Shown here: in pieces, positions 7,634 to 15,725 of the stretch
Position numbering within the stretch: position 1 is the stretch's first letter
Layout: the number at the start of each line of letters is the position of its first letter
Assembly: GCA_945865525.1 (NCBI GenBank)
Contig: CAMBDY010000005.1
Coordinates: forward strand, 35,586-99,585
DNA: 64,000 nt
Origin: Nitrospira lenta
Lineage (GTDB): Bacteria; Nitrospirota; Nitrospiria; Nitrospirales; Nitrospiraceae
Reading direction: 5' to 3'
The notes under the pieces: model-generated
Database searches by the model: none
Seen by the model: the letters and a program-made list of their open reading frames with translations, nothing else
Told to the model about the DNA's origin: nothing
Translations under genes and position numbers: made by a program

Positions 7634-9457
7634 ATGCCAGCGAAGACCAGCCTGAAAAAGTCGACTACGCGTAAGGCCACTTCCCCGAAGCAGCAGACAG
7701 CCACCTATGCCGAGCGCTGGGACCTCTCCCACCTGGCAGAGGATCCGGTCAAACATTTTGAAACCCTGCTGGCAAAAATTGAATCCCAGGTGGCAGCATT
7801 CGAAGCGGCGCGAGCCCAATGCAGTGCCACCATGGAGACAGCCGTCTTCCGGCCCCTCCTGACGCTCAGTGAACACATCGCCGTGGCCTCTTCTAAGCTC
7901 AGCGCCTACGCCTACCTGTGGTTCTCAGAAAACACAAAAGACCTCGCCGCCCGCTCGTTTAAGGACAAGGTCGAGGAGCGGCTCACAGCGCTCCAAAACC
8001 GCCTGGTATTTTTTGACCTCTGGTGGCAGAGCGTCGATGAGGGCAACGCCCGTCGGCTTATGGCCAGAACCGGCACGCTCCGGTACCACCTTGAAACCAT
8101 TCGCCGGGTCACGCCTCACACTCTGTCAGAACCGGAAGAAAAAATCGTCAACATCAAGAACATCACGGGACGTAACGCAATTCAGTTGCTGTACGACGTC
8201 GTGACCAACGCCTTCACGTTTACCCTCACCATCAATGGCACACGGAAGACAATGACGCGTGAAGAGCTGACGTCCTTTCTCCGCCATGCGCAAGGACGCA
8301 TGCGTGAAGCCGCCTATCGAGAGCTCTACCGTGTCTATGCCAATCAGCACGATCTACTGGGCGAAATCTACAAGACCCTGGTCAACGACTGGAAGGCGGA
8401 GAATCTTCAACTGCGCCACTTCACCAGTCCAATTGCCACCCGCAACCTAAGCAACGACATTCCCGATGAAGCCGTAGCTTCACTCCTCAAGGTCTGTCAA
8501 AAGAATGCCGGCATCTTCCAGCGCTACTTCCGCATCAAGGCGCGCCTCTGCAAGATCAGGCCAATGACCCGCTATGATATCTATGCACCCCATCGCACGG
8601 AACAGAAATCCTACCGCTATCAGGATGCCATCAACATGGTGCTGGCGGCCTATCGAGGATTCTCTCCCCAATTAGCCGACTTGGCGGAACGAGTCGTGCA
8701 TGAACGCCATATCGACGCGCGCACGCGTCCCGGAAAAATCGGAGGCGCCTATTGCTACAGCGTCGTCCCCAACATGACCCCCTACGTACTCTTAAACTTC
8801 ACCGGCGAGGCACGTGATATCGCCACGATGGCCCATGAGCTCGGCCATGCCGTCCATGGCATGCTGGCGCAGCAGCATTCTATGTTTACCTTCCATTCCA
8901 CCCTCCCGCTGGCGGAAACGGCTTCGGTGTTCGGGGAACGCATCCTGTCCGATGCCCTTATGAACGAGGAACGGGACAAGAAGGTGAGGCAGGGACTCCT
9001 GCTCAACCAGCTGGATGATATCTACGCTACAGTCCTGCGGCAGGCCTATTTCGTCCGATTCGAGAATCAAGCCCATGAGATGATCGCCCAAGGCGCAACC
9101 GTGAAGGATCTGGCTAAGACCTATCTAGCAGAGGTGCGGCAGCAGTTTGGGAAAGGCATCAAGGTCCCGGAAGAGTTTCAATGGGAATGGCTGACTATTC
9201 CCCACATCTTTGCCAGCCCCTTCTATTGCTACGCCTACAGCTTCGGGAACTTACTGGTCCTCGCACTGTACCAGATGTATCAGAAAGAAGGGGCCTCGTT
9301 CGTGCCCAAATATCTGGAGCTGCTCAGCACCGGTGGATCAGAGTCACCGCAAACGATTCTTAGTAAGATCGGAGTCGATATGGCCTCTGAAGATTTCTGG
9401 CAATCGGGCTTCGACACGATCAGCGGGATGGTCGATCAGCTGGAGCAAACGCTGTAG
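7634..9457 (+). CDS. pepF: M3 family oligoendopeptidase (PepF-like)
   Basis: Zinc metallopeptidase that cleaves oligopeptides in the cytoplasm. The catalytic motif HELGH lies at residues 401-405 (context MAHELGHAVHGML), followed by the distal glutamate region (ASVFGERILSD). There is no signal peptide; the N-terminus is Lys/Thr/Ser-rich. The ATG at 7634 is preferred over 7616 because a GGAG site lies 9 bases upstream. The resulting 607 residues fit the M3B family (about 560-610). It is a single-gene unit; the 154-base gap upstream holds no promoter I can defend. Confidence 0.93.
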   Translation: MPAKTSLKKSTTRKATSPKQQTATYAERWDLSHLAEDPVKHFETLLAKIESQVAAFEAARAQCSATMETAVFRPLLTLSEHIAVASSKLSAYAYLWFSENTKDLAARSFKDKVEERLTALQNRLVFFDLWWQSVDEGNARRLMARTGTLRYHLETIRRVTPHTLSEPEEKIVNIKNITGRNAIQLLYDVVTNAFTFTLTINGTRKTMTREELTSFLRHAQGRMREAAYRELYRVYANQHDLLGEIYKTLVNDWKAENLQLRHFTSPIATRNLSNDIPDEAVASLLKVCQKNAGIFQRYFRIKARLCKIRPMTRYDIYAPHRTEQKSYRYQDAINMVLAAYRGFSPQLADLAERVVHERHIDARTRPGKIGGAYCYSVVPNMTPYVLLNFTGEARDIATMAHELGHAVHGMLAQQHSMFTFHSTLPLAETASVFGERILSDALMNEERDKKVRQGLLLNQLDDIYATVLRQAYFVRFENQAHEMIAQGATVKDLAKTYLAEVRQQFGKGIKVPEEFQWEWLTIPHIFASPFYCYAYSFGNLLVLALYQMYQKEGASFVPKYLELLSTGGSESPQTILSKIGVDMASEDFWQSGFDTISGMVDQLEQTL

Positions 9458-9542
9458 ACGGGTGCGCTCGTCCTGCTCCAGACCCGCAAGCTATCGACGC
9501 GCTGTTGAATTGAGCTGACTTTCCGAAACCTAGGAAGCCGAG

Positions 9543-10178
9543 CTACTGGGCCGACCCGGCCTTGAATCTACGCGCAACTTCAGCCACGCGCAGCCCTAAG
9601 GCTTTCGCTTCGGCCAGTTCCTTGTTATCGATCCCAGGGCTATCGCCTTCCGTGGTGGCAGACGCGCCAAAGGCGCCACCGCCGCCGACGACGATCATCT
9701 GATTCCCTAACATCGCAGCTAGGATCGTCAGCATCGTCACTTCCTTGCCACCCGCAATCTGAGCGCCAGTCACAAAAGCTGCGCCAACCTTGTTCTTCAT
9801 CTTAAATTCAGGAAACACGCCAAACTTGAACTGCCAGTTATCGAAGAAAGTCTTCACCTCGCCCGACATATTCGACCAATAGACCGGCGAACCGACCACG
9901 ACGGCATCAGCGGAGAACAGATCCTCCGCCGTCACCTGGCCGACCCGTTTCAGCAGCACTTCTACGCCAGGCACGCTTTTCGCCCCCTCTACCACCGCTT
10001 CAGCCATGCGCTCGGTATTACCGGACAACGAATGGTAGGTGACCAAGATCTTTACCAGTTGAGCCGGCTCGTCGGCAAAGGTTTCGCCGGAGCCCATATT
10101 CAGGATCAAAAGCAGGGTACAGAGGAAGAGCACGCCAATAGATCGGAGTCGTAAAGTGGAGATGTGAGCAGATAACAT
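9543..10178 (-). CDS. Exported flavodoxin / WrbA-like NAD(P)H:quinone oxidoreductase
   Basis: FMN-binding flavodoxin-fold protein related to WrbA-type quinone reductases. The FMN phosphate loop is SLSGNTERMA, followed by the family segment GSPVYWSNMSGEVKTFFD. WrbA proteins are normally cytoplasmic, but this one has a clear signal peptide (Arg-containing n-region, long Leu-rich core, ETFAD cleavage region), so a periplasmic location is inferred. The open frame runs to 10463, but the region before 10199 overlaps the upstream zinc-ribbon gene. The start is taken as 10178, with 10199 as the alternative; neither has a strong ribosome site. It probably shares an operon with 10223-10408. Confidence 0.82.
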   Translation of the reverse strand: MLSAHISTLRLRSIGVLFLCTLLLILNMGSGETFADEPAQLVKILVTYHSLSGNTERMAEAVVEGAKSVPGVEVLLKRVGQVTAEDLFSADAVVVGSPVYWSNMSGEVKTFFDNWQFKFGVFPEFKMKNKVGAAFVTGAQIAGGKEVTMLTILAAMLGNQMIVVGGGGAFGASATTEGDSPGIDNKELAEAKALGLRVAEVARRFKAGSAQ

Positions 10179-10222
10179 CGACTCACTGGGAGCAGGCATC
10201 AACGCACAGAGGTGACTAGGAT

Positions 10223-10408
10223 TCAACGACGGACGATTTCCTCTTCCATACGCTCTTCGACAGAAACATCCGTAAGGGCTCCGCGGTAATCGCACTTGTG
10301 GCAACGGACGCGCCAGGCTTCGATCCACTTTTCCTGTACATAGGACTGCCGGCACGTTGGACAGACAAACACACCTTTGACGTAATGGACTTTTCTCGTC
10401 TCTTTCAT
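10223..10408 (-). CDS. Small zinc-ribbon protein, 61 residues
   Basis: A protein of 61 residues with four cysteines as CPTC (around residue 16) and CHKC (around residue 36), the pattern of a small zinc ribbon. The function is unknown; it could bind nucleic acid or protein. The long frame starts at 10495, but a GGGGGAG ribosome site directly before ATG 10408 and the compact domain support the short form. It lies just upstream of the exported flavodoxin, in the same direction. Confidence 0.7.
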   Translation of the reverse strand: MKETRKVHYVKGVFVCPTCRQSYVQEKWIEAWRVRCHKCDYRGALTDVSVEERMEEEIVRR

Positions 10409-10550
10409 AACTCCCCCTTGCGTAAGCTGGCCGAGGATCGCATAGACAACAATGTGATTGCAAGACACCCTACCGACTAGCGCCAATGGCCTCATGCTAC
10501 CGTACGGCTCTCAGCTTGACTCATCTGGAACTGGCCGATAGGATGCCGCC

Positions 10551-11018
10551 ATGCAACAATACCGCGCAGTCCTCCTCATCCTATTCATCCTGCTCTTCCT
10601 CCCTGATGCCTCACAAGCTGAGACCGACCAGGGTCCGGCAGGCCTGATCACGATTACCCTTCCAGGCGGCGCCATCATTCATGCAGAGCTCGCCGATACG
10701 CCCCAGAAACGCGCAGAGGGATTAATGTATCGCACACATCTGGGCTCCGACCGAGGGATGCTCTTCACGTTCCTCGAAGCGCAGGCCTGGACCTTCTGGA
10801 TGAAAAACACCAAGATCCCCCTCGACATCATCTGGCTGAATGAAAAAAAACAGATCATCCATATCGAGCCGAACGTTCCGGTCTGCACGAACCAAGATGA
10901 CAGTTGCCCTCAGTACAGGCCGAATCACGACGCCCTCTATGTCCTGGAACTCGCGGGAGGCAGAGCAGAGAGCTTGAAGTTGCAGCGGGACTCGAAACTT
11001 CAATTTCGAGTCCCCTAA
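10551..11018 (+). CDS. DUF192 family exported protein
   Basis: Small periplasmic or exported protein of the DUF192 family, function unknown. A signal peptide covers about residues 1-23 (hydrophobic core, then ASQA). The family core is clear: AEGLMYRTHLGSDRGMLF, then WTFWMKNTKIPLDIIWL and a late VLELAGG. The length of 155 residues is typical. It contains a close Cys pair (VCTNQDDSC) not present in all members. It is transcribed away from the flavodoxin operon and ends before a perfect hairpin. Confidence 0.88.
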   Translation: MQQYRAVLLILFILLFLPDASQAETDQGPAGLITITLPGGAIIHAELADTPQKRAEGLMYRTHLGSDRGMLFTFLEAQAWTFWMKNTKIPLDIIWLNEKKQIIHIEPNVPVCTNQDDSCPQYRPNHDALYVLELAGGRAESLKLQRDSKLQFRVP

Positions 11019-11087
11019 TAGACTAGGCTCACGCAGGATACCCCAAAAGTCTACCGAGCAAGGCTGTAATCAATGAACGCACTGGAG

Positions 11088-11107
11088 GCGTAGCCTCTAG
11101 GCTACGC
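11088..11107. terminator. Perfect 8-bp hairpin between convergent genes
   Basis: GCGTAGCC-TCTA-GGCTACGC lies between the DUF192 gene and the convergent rel gene. No clear T-run follows on either side, so it may be a weak or bidirectional terminator or an mRNA 3'-end stabiliser. Confidence 0.4.
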
Positions 11108-11154
11108 TGAAGATGTTTGTGAGGCGAGAACCCCGCTAGAGCAGCAGCGCCCTG

Positions 11155-13335
11155 CTAAGACCGTTCCTGCCAGGCCCGCATCCGCCGTGCCGTGATCACT
11201 CCCTCGACCCGTTCGACGGCTTTCAACACCTGATCAAGATGCTGCGTACCCGATACGTCGACGACGAAATCAAGGACAGATTTCTGATCCTCCCGTGTCG
11301 TAATCTCGGCGCGGCTAATGTTAGCATGGCACGCTGCAATCGCAGAGGACACATTCGCCAGCACACCAGTCTTATCAATAGCCACAATCGATATTTTGAC
11401 CGAGTGCGTACCGGGCGTAGCGACATCCCATTCGACCTCTACCAACCGTTCTTTATCATAGTCCAGCGCCACCAAATTTGGACAATCGACAGCATGGATC
11501 GTCAGCCCGCGCCCGCGCGTGATATAGCCGAGAATGCGATCGCCCGGCACAGGGTGACAACAGCGCGACAACTGCATGAGTAGGTCGCGCGATCCCTTAA
11601 CAAGAACACCGATACCATCGCTCTTCCCGCCCACCACTTTCTGCACGGCTGGGCGCTCCTGAACTGACTCCTGCTTTCCGGATGGGGAAGCCGTAAGCTT
11701 ATCAACGACCTGTGATGTGGCCACGCTGCCGAAACCTACGGCTGCGATTAATTCCTCGGTGTTGGCGAATCCCGATTGACGAGCCACCACCAACAGCTCC
11801 GCCGACTTAAATATTTGAGCCGACACCATGCTATGACGGCGGAACTCAGACTCCAACAACCGACGTCCGATCTCGACGCTCCGCTTCTGTTCTTCAAGCT
11901 TAATCCAATGTTTAATTTTTGTCTTCGCGCGTGAGGTGCTAACAAAATTCAGCCAGTCCTTGTGCGGCGTTTGCGTGGGCGATGTGAGGATTTCGACCGT
12001 ATCGCCACTGGCTAGTTCATGCTTGAGCGGCACAATCTTCCCGTCCACCTTAGCCCCGACGCAATGGTCTCCCACCTCGGTATGAATCGCAAAGGCAAAA
12101 TCAACGGGAGTCGATCCTTTCGGCAACTCCTTGACGATCCCTTTGGGGGTGAAAACATACACCACATCGTGGAAGAGATCGAGCTTCACCGAGTCCATGA
12201 ACTGGCGATTATCCGCCAAATTCTCATGCCACTCGACGAACTGATTGAGCCAGCCGAACGCCTTACTGTCACGCTCTGCAACCTGCCCCTGCTCCTTGTA
12301 CTTCCAGTGCGCCGCAATGCCGTACTCAGCGATACGATGCATCTCCTCGGTGCGGATCTGGAACTCGACGTGCTCCCCCTTCGGCCCCACTACTGTCGTG
12401 TGAAGCGACTGGTAGAGATTGGACTTTGGAATTGCAATGTAATCTTTGAAGCGACCTGGGACGGGCCGCCAAAGGGAATGGATCACGCCCAGTACGGCGT
12501 AGCAGTTCATCTTGAGGCCCGTCACGATCCGTAGCGCCGTCAAATCATAGACCTCTTCAAACGTAATCGACTGCTTGTTCATCTTTTGGTAGATGCCATA
12601 GAGATGCTTGGGGCGCCCGCAGACTGCTCCGGCTAGCCCGTGCTCCTGTATGGCCGTGTGCACGAGTTGGCTGACTTCATCAATGTACTGCTGCCGATCC
12701 TCATCTCGTTTCGCCACGCGGATACGCAACATCTCATAGATATCCGGCTTGAGATGCTTCAGGCAGAGGTCTTCCAGCTCATTCTTGACCCACCCGATCC
12801 CGAGACGATTCGCTAGCGGCGCATAGATCTCCAGCGTCTCCTGGCCAATCTCTTGACGCTTGGCCGCACCAAGATGTTCCAATGTGCGCATGTTGTGGAG
12901 CCGGTCAGCGAGCTTGATGAGAACAACCCGGATATCGTCCGCCATCGAGAGCAGCATCTTACGGAAATTCTCCGCCTGCCTCTCTTCGTAGCTCCGAAAC
13001 GTGATCTTACCGATCTTGGTTACCCCATCGACCAGATGGAGCACATCCTTGCCGAACTCTTTTTCAAGTTCGTCGGCCGTAGCAACCGTATCTTCCAACG
13101 TATCGTGCAGCAGGCCCGCAACGATGGCGGTCACATCCGTTTTAAGCGAGGTGAGGACTCCGGCGACCGCAATAGGATGTTGCAGGTAGGGTTCTCCGGA
13201 CAGGCGCCGCTGCCCTTCATGCGCTTTCGCAGAGAATTCATAGGCCTTGCGGACTAGCCCAAGATCGGCATCGGCAGCATAGCTTTTGATCCGATCCAGC
13301 AGCTGGTCAAGATCTGTGACAGTTTCGTGCACCAT
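11155..13335 (-). CDS. rel: Bifunctional (p)ppGpp synthetase/hydrolase Rel
   Basis: Makes and degrades the stringent-response alarmone in the cytoplasm at the ribosome. HD hydrolase domain with metal ligands H53 and HD at 77-78 (LLHDTLEDT). Synthetase domain with the RFKDYIA segment; the RXKD form is the one associated with bifunctional Rel/SpoT enzymes rather than synthetase-only RelA. Then TGS (about 400-460), a Cys-containing region (SRCCHPVPGD) and a C-terminal ACT domain. The length of 726 residues is standard. It starts 7 bases after recJ stops, so the two are almost certainly co-transcribed. Confidence 0.97.
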   Translation of the reverse strand: MVHETVTDLDQLLDRIKSYAADADLGLVRKAYEFSAKAHEGQRRLSGEPYLQHPIAVAGVLTSLKTDVTAIVAGLLHDTLEDTVATADELEKEFGKDVLHLVDGVTKIGKITFRSYEERQAENFRKMLLSMADDIRVVLIKLADRLHNMRTLEHLGAAKRQEIGQETLEIYAPLANRLGIGWVKNELEDLCLKHLKPDIYEMLRIRVAKRDEDRQQYIDEVSQLVHTAIQEHGLAGAVCGRPKHLYGIYQKMNKQSITFEEVYDLTALRIVTGLKMNCYAVLGVIHSLWRPVPGRFKDYIAIPKSNLYQSLHTTVVGPKGEHVEFQIRTEEMHRIAEYGIAAHWKYKEQGQVAERDSKAFGWLNQFVEWHENLADNRQFMDSVKLDLFHDVVYVFTPKGIVKELPKGSTPVDFAFAIHTEVGDHCVGAKVDGKIVPLKHELASGDTVEILTSPTQTPHKDWLNFVSTSRAKTKIKHWIKLEEQKRSVEIGRRLLESEFRRHSMVSAQIFKSAELLVVARQSGFANTEELIAAVGFGSVATSQVVDKLTASPSGKQESVQERPAVQKVVGGKSDGIGVLVKGSRDLLMQLSRCCHPVPGDRILGYITRGRGLTIHAVDCPNLVALDYDKERLVEVEWDVATPGTHSVKISIVAIDKTGVLANVSSAIAACHANISRAEITTREDQKSVLDFVVDVSGTQHLDQVLKAVERVEGVITARRMRAWQERS

Positions 13336-13342
13336 AGCTCAC

Positions 13343-15040
13343 TCACCCCATCACACTCGGACGGACATCACGAATACGGAGCTGAATCCTGTCACGGCCG
13401 TTCCAATGGTTCAGCTCAGGCGTAAAAGCTAGATCCACCGGCGTGCGGGACGGAATACCCCGCTCCAACAAAGACTTCATCCCGAACGCAATACTATCAA
13501 ACGGCTCCGAAGAGCCTTGCCGTACGGTCATTTTTAGATGCTTCTCGCCAACCGTGCGGGACTCCATCACTTCGAGGCGGGTCACGGCAAACGTGGGTTC
13601 CGGATTGCCAGCCCCAAACGGATGCAGCGAAGAGATTTCCTGGAGCAACTTCAGATTCACTTCGTCCAGCCGCACCTCGGCATCGACATTTAACGTTGGT
13701 ACCTTGGCCCCCTCATGGGTCCAGCCTGCGACTACACCGGAAAATTTAGTGCGGAACTCGTCGATCCGAGATTCGCGAATCGTCACTCCAGCAGCGCTAG
13801 GATGCCCACCGAACGCCTCCAGCATCTCCCGGCAAGATGCCAAGCCTTGATAGAGGTCAAATCCGCCGGTCGTCCGCGCCGAGCCTTTGGCAGTGCCCTG
13901 CTCGTTGATCGCCATAACAATCGCGGGGCGCTGAAACCGATCGACCAACCGAGCGGCAACAATCCCAACCACTCCAAGATGCCAGTTCCTGGAAGCCAAG
14001 ACCAATGCGGGCGGCAGCTCTTTGTCCTTCAGCAACGCCAGCGCCTCGTCCATGATACCCACTTCGATCCGTTGCCGTTCCCGATTTAGTTGTTCCAACC
14101 GGTCTGCCAACTGCTGCGCCTCAAGCGGATTGTCGGTCGTCAACAACCGCACTCCCAACATGGCATCGTCCAATCGCCCGGCTGCATTGATACGGGGGGC
14201 GAGCTTGAAGGCGATCGTTTCCGCCGTGCACTCACGGGTTACCCCCGCTACCTGCTTCAAGGCCTGCACGCCGCAGCGCGCGCCACCGGACAACTTGACC
14301 AGCCCTTCACGTACAAAATTTCGATTCTCATCATGCAACGGTACCACGTCAGCCACCGTCGCGAGGGCCACAAGATCGAGCAACGACTCCAACGGTACCC
14401 CTGCCACCCCGTAACGCGACTGGTACGCCTGCGCTACCTTGTAGGCCAACGCCGCAGAGCAGAGCCCGCGGAACGGATAGAGAGCTCCGACGCGATGGGG
14501 ATTGAGCACCGCCACAGCCGGCGGCATCGCCTCGTCGCTCTGGTGATGGTCGGTCACCACCACATCCATGCCCAGCTTGGCCGCCAAGGCAATTTCTTTA
14601 TGAGAGGTCGTGCCGCAATCGGAAGTCACCAGCAGCGCGATCCCGTCGTCATGCAACCGCTGCACAGCACTGAGATTGAGTCCATACCCTTCACGAAAAC
14701 GATGGGGCACATAGGCGCGCACGTTGGCACCCAACCCGCCGAAAAACAACAGGTAGACACTCGTCGCCGTAATCCCGTCGACATCGTAATCACCGTAAAA
14801 ACAGATCGGCTCCCGCGTCATAACCGCGCGATGTAACCGCTCGACCGCCTGCTCCATATCCGGGATTAAAAATGGATCGTGCGGCGACCGCAGCGACATC
14901 CAGGACGTGGCTTCATCCGGCGTCGTCACGCCACGGGCCAAAAAAAGCGAAGCGGTAGCAGGAGAAATCGAAAGGGCCTGGACCAACGATGCCCGTTGAG
15001 AGAGGTTGATGTCACGAAAGACCCAGAGCTTCGATTTCAT
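13343..15040 (-). CDS. recJ: Single-stranded-DNA-specific exonuclease RecJ
   Basis: 5'-3' ssDNA exonuclease in recombination and repair; Mn/Mg-dependent DHH-family phosphoesterase. Motif I YGDYDVDGI, the Asp of SDCGT and the signature TDHH are visible in the first half. The DHHA1 nucleic-acid domain follows (KGSARTTGGFDLY...GGHPSAAG), then the OB-like C-terminal region. The length of 565 residues is normal. It heads a two-gene unit with rel. The 295-base gap upstream contains the pup terminator and a degenerate inverted repeat. Confidence 0.96.
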   Translation of the reverse strand: MKSKLWVFRDINLSQRASLVQALSISPATASLFLARGVTTPDEATSWMSLRSPHDPFLIPDMEQAVERLHRAVMTREPICFYGDYDVDGITATSVYLLFFGGLGANVRAYVPHRFREGYGLNLSAVQRLHDDGIALLVTSDCGTTSHKEIALAAKLGMDVVVTDHHQSDEAMPPAVAVLNPHRVGALYPFRGLCSAALAYKVAQAYQSRYGVAGVPLESLLDLVALATVADVVPLHDENRNFVREGLVKLSGGARCGVQALKQVAGVTRECTAETIAFKLAPRINAAGRLDDAMLGVRLLTTDNPLEAQQLADRLEQLNRERQRIEVGIMDEALALLKDKELPPALVLASRNWHLGVVGIVAARLVDRFQRPAIVMAINEQGTAKGSARTTGGFDLYQGLASCREMLEAFGGHPSAAGVTIRESRIDEFRTKFSGVVAGWTHEGAKVPTLNVDAEVRLDEVNLKLLQEISSLHPFGAGNPEPTFAVTRLEVMESRTVGEKHLKMTVRQGSSEPFDSIAFGMKSLLERGIPSRTPVDLAFTPELNHWNGRDRIQLRIRDVRPSVMG

Positions 15041-15161
15041 GAAAGTGCCTCGAATGGTTCTGAGCCTCGAAAGAAGCTAACTAGATGAGAATTAAAGGGA
15101 TACTAGCGGCTCGTTGCGACGTTGTCAAACCAGCGAGTGCGCCACCACATCCGGCAAACTC

Positions 15162-15232
15162 AGCACGATGAACGAGGAACGCTGAAGTCAAAGCAGTGCC
15201 CCTGTTCAGCGCTCATCGCTCGCCGTTCAGCG
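15162..15232. repeat. Degenerate inverted repeat of AACGCTGAA/TTCAGCG words
   Basis: The reverse complement of the left arm (GAACGAGGAACGCTGAA, ending near 15186) matches TTCAGCGCTCATCGCTCG from 15205 at about 17 of 22 positions. A further TTCAGCGATG copy follows. It lies in the intergenic space between the pup terminator and recJ. No coding potential I trust is present here. Confidence 0.45.
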
Positions 15233-15306
15233 ATGTTTCATCGAGCCCACGCTTGGAGCATCTTACAAAACATCGACGTGCGAGATAAGGAGAGGGAGAG
15301 AAGGAC

Positions 15307-15352
15307 AAAAAAAAGGGGGGGGGAGTAGCCCCGAGCTACTCCCCCCCTTTTT
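15307..15352 (-). terminator. Rho-independent terminator overlapping the end of pup
   Basis: On the minus strand a long stem (A-tract, seven G, AGTAG paired with CTACT, C-tract) with a 7-base loop is followed by eight T. The upstream arm contains the last codons of pup, including both Gly codons (GGG GGG), the final Glu codon and the TAG stop. Confidence 0.9.
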
Positions 15353-15533
15353 GCACGTAGTTCTTGACGAATTCTTCTGCGTTTTTTTCGAGGACGTTGT
15401 CAATTTCATCGACCAGCTTGTCGATGTCTTCTTTCATCTTCTTGCCGGCTTCGACGACCTTCGGGTTGGCCTTAACCTCGCCTTTCCCCGGGGGCTCCCG
15501 CTTGGGCTCTTGCTTGCGCTCCTGTTTTTCCAT
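15336..15533 (-). CDS. pup: Prokaryotic ubiquitin-like protein Pup
   Basis: Small intrinsically disordered protein tag that is ligated through its C-terminal glutamate to lysines of proteins destined for a bacterial proteasome. 65 residues, highly charged with no hydrophobic core. The C-terminal third carries the hallmark segment KLVDEIDNVLEKNAEEFV followed by NYVQKGGE, very close to the mycobacterial Pup C-terminus. It ends Gly-Gly-Glu rather than Gly-Gly-Gln, so deamidation by Dop would not be needed before ligation by PafA. A good ribosome site (GGGAGGTG) lies 7 bases before ATG 15533. No PafA, Dop, Mpa/ARC or prcA/prcB is in this window, so the partners must be elsewhere. The Nitrospirota homologues called UBact are the same family idea. 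Confidence 0.93.
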   Translation of the reverse strand: MEKQERKQEPKREPPGKGEVKANPKVVEAGKKMKEDIDKLVDEIDNVLEKNAEEFVKNYVQKGGE

Positions 15534-15595
15534 CCGAGCACCTCCCGTACAACTGGGGAACTCTCGTGGACCAGCACAACGTGATCCCTGCTATC

Positions 15596-15625
15596 ACCTT
15601 ACTCTAGGGCCATTTCAGCCGTCAA
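15596..15625 (-). promoter_or_regulatory. Candidate sigma-70 promoter for pup
   Basis: TTGACG (15620-15625) and TAAGGT (15596-15601) on the minus strand are separated by 18 bases, about 63 bases before the pup start. The -35 is good and the -10 weak. Together with the downstream terminator it suggests a monocistronic unit. Confidence 0.4.
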
Positions 15626-15725
15626 GCCAAGCAAAGAAACATGACGCGTCGCTCGTATCTCATCATTCGTAGGCGAACGGCTCCCCTCGCTTGTGCGTAC
15701 GCTCTACGCTTGATGAGCGACACTA

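Noticed and set aside
10409..10495. N-terminal extension of the zinc-ribbon protein
   Set aside because: The extension has no ribosome site, while GGGGGAG lies directly before the internal ATG.
15122..15328. 68-codon plus-strand frame between recJ and pup
   Set aside because: It spans the inverted repeat and the pup terminator and has no ribosome site.
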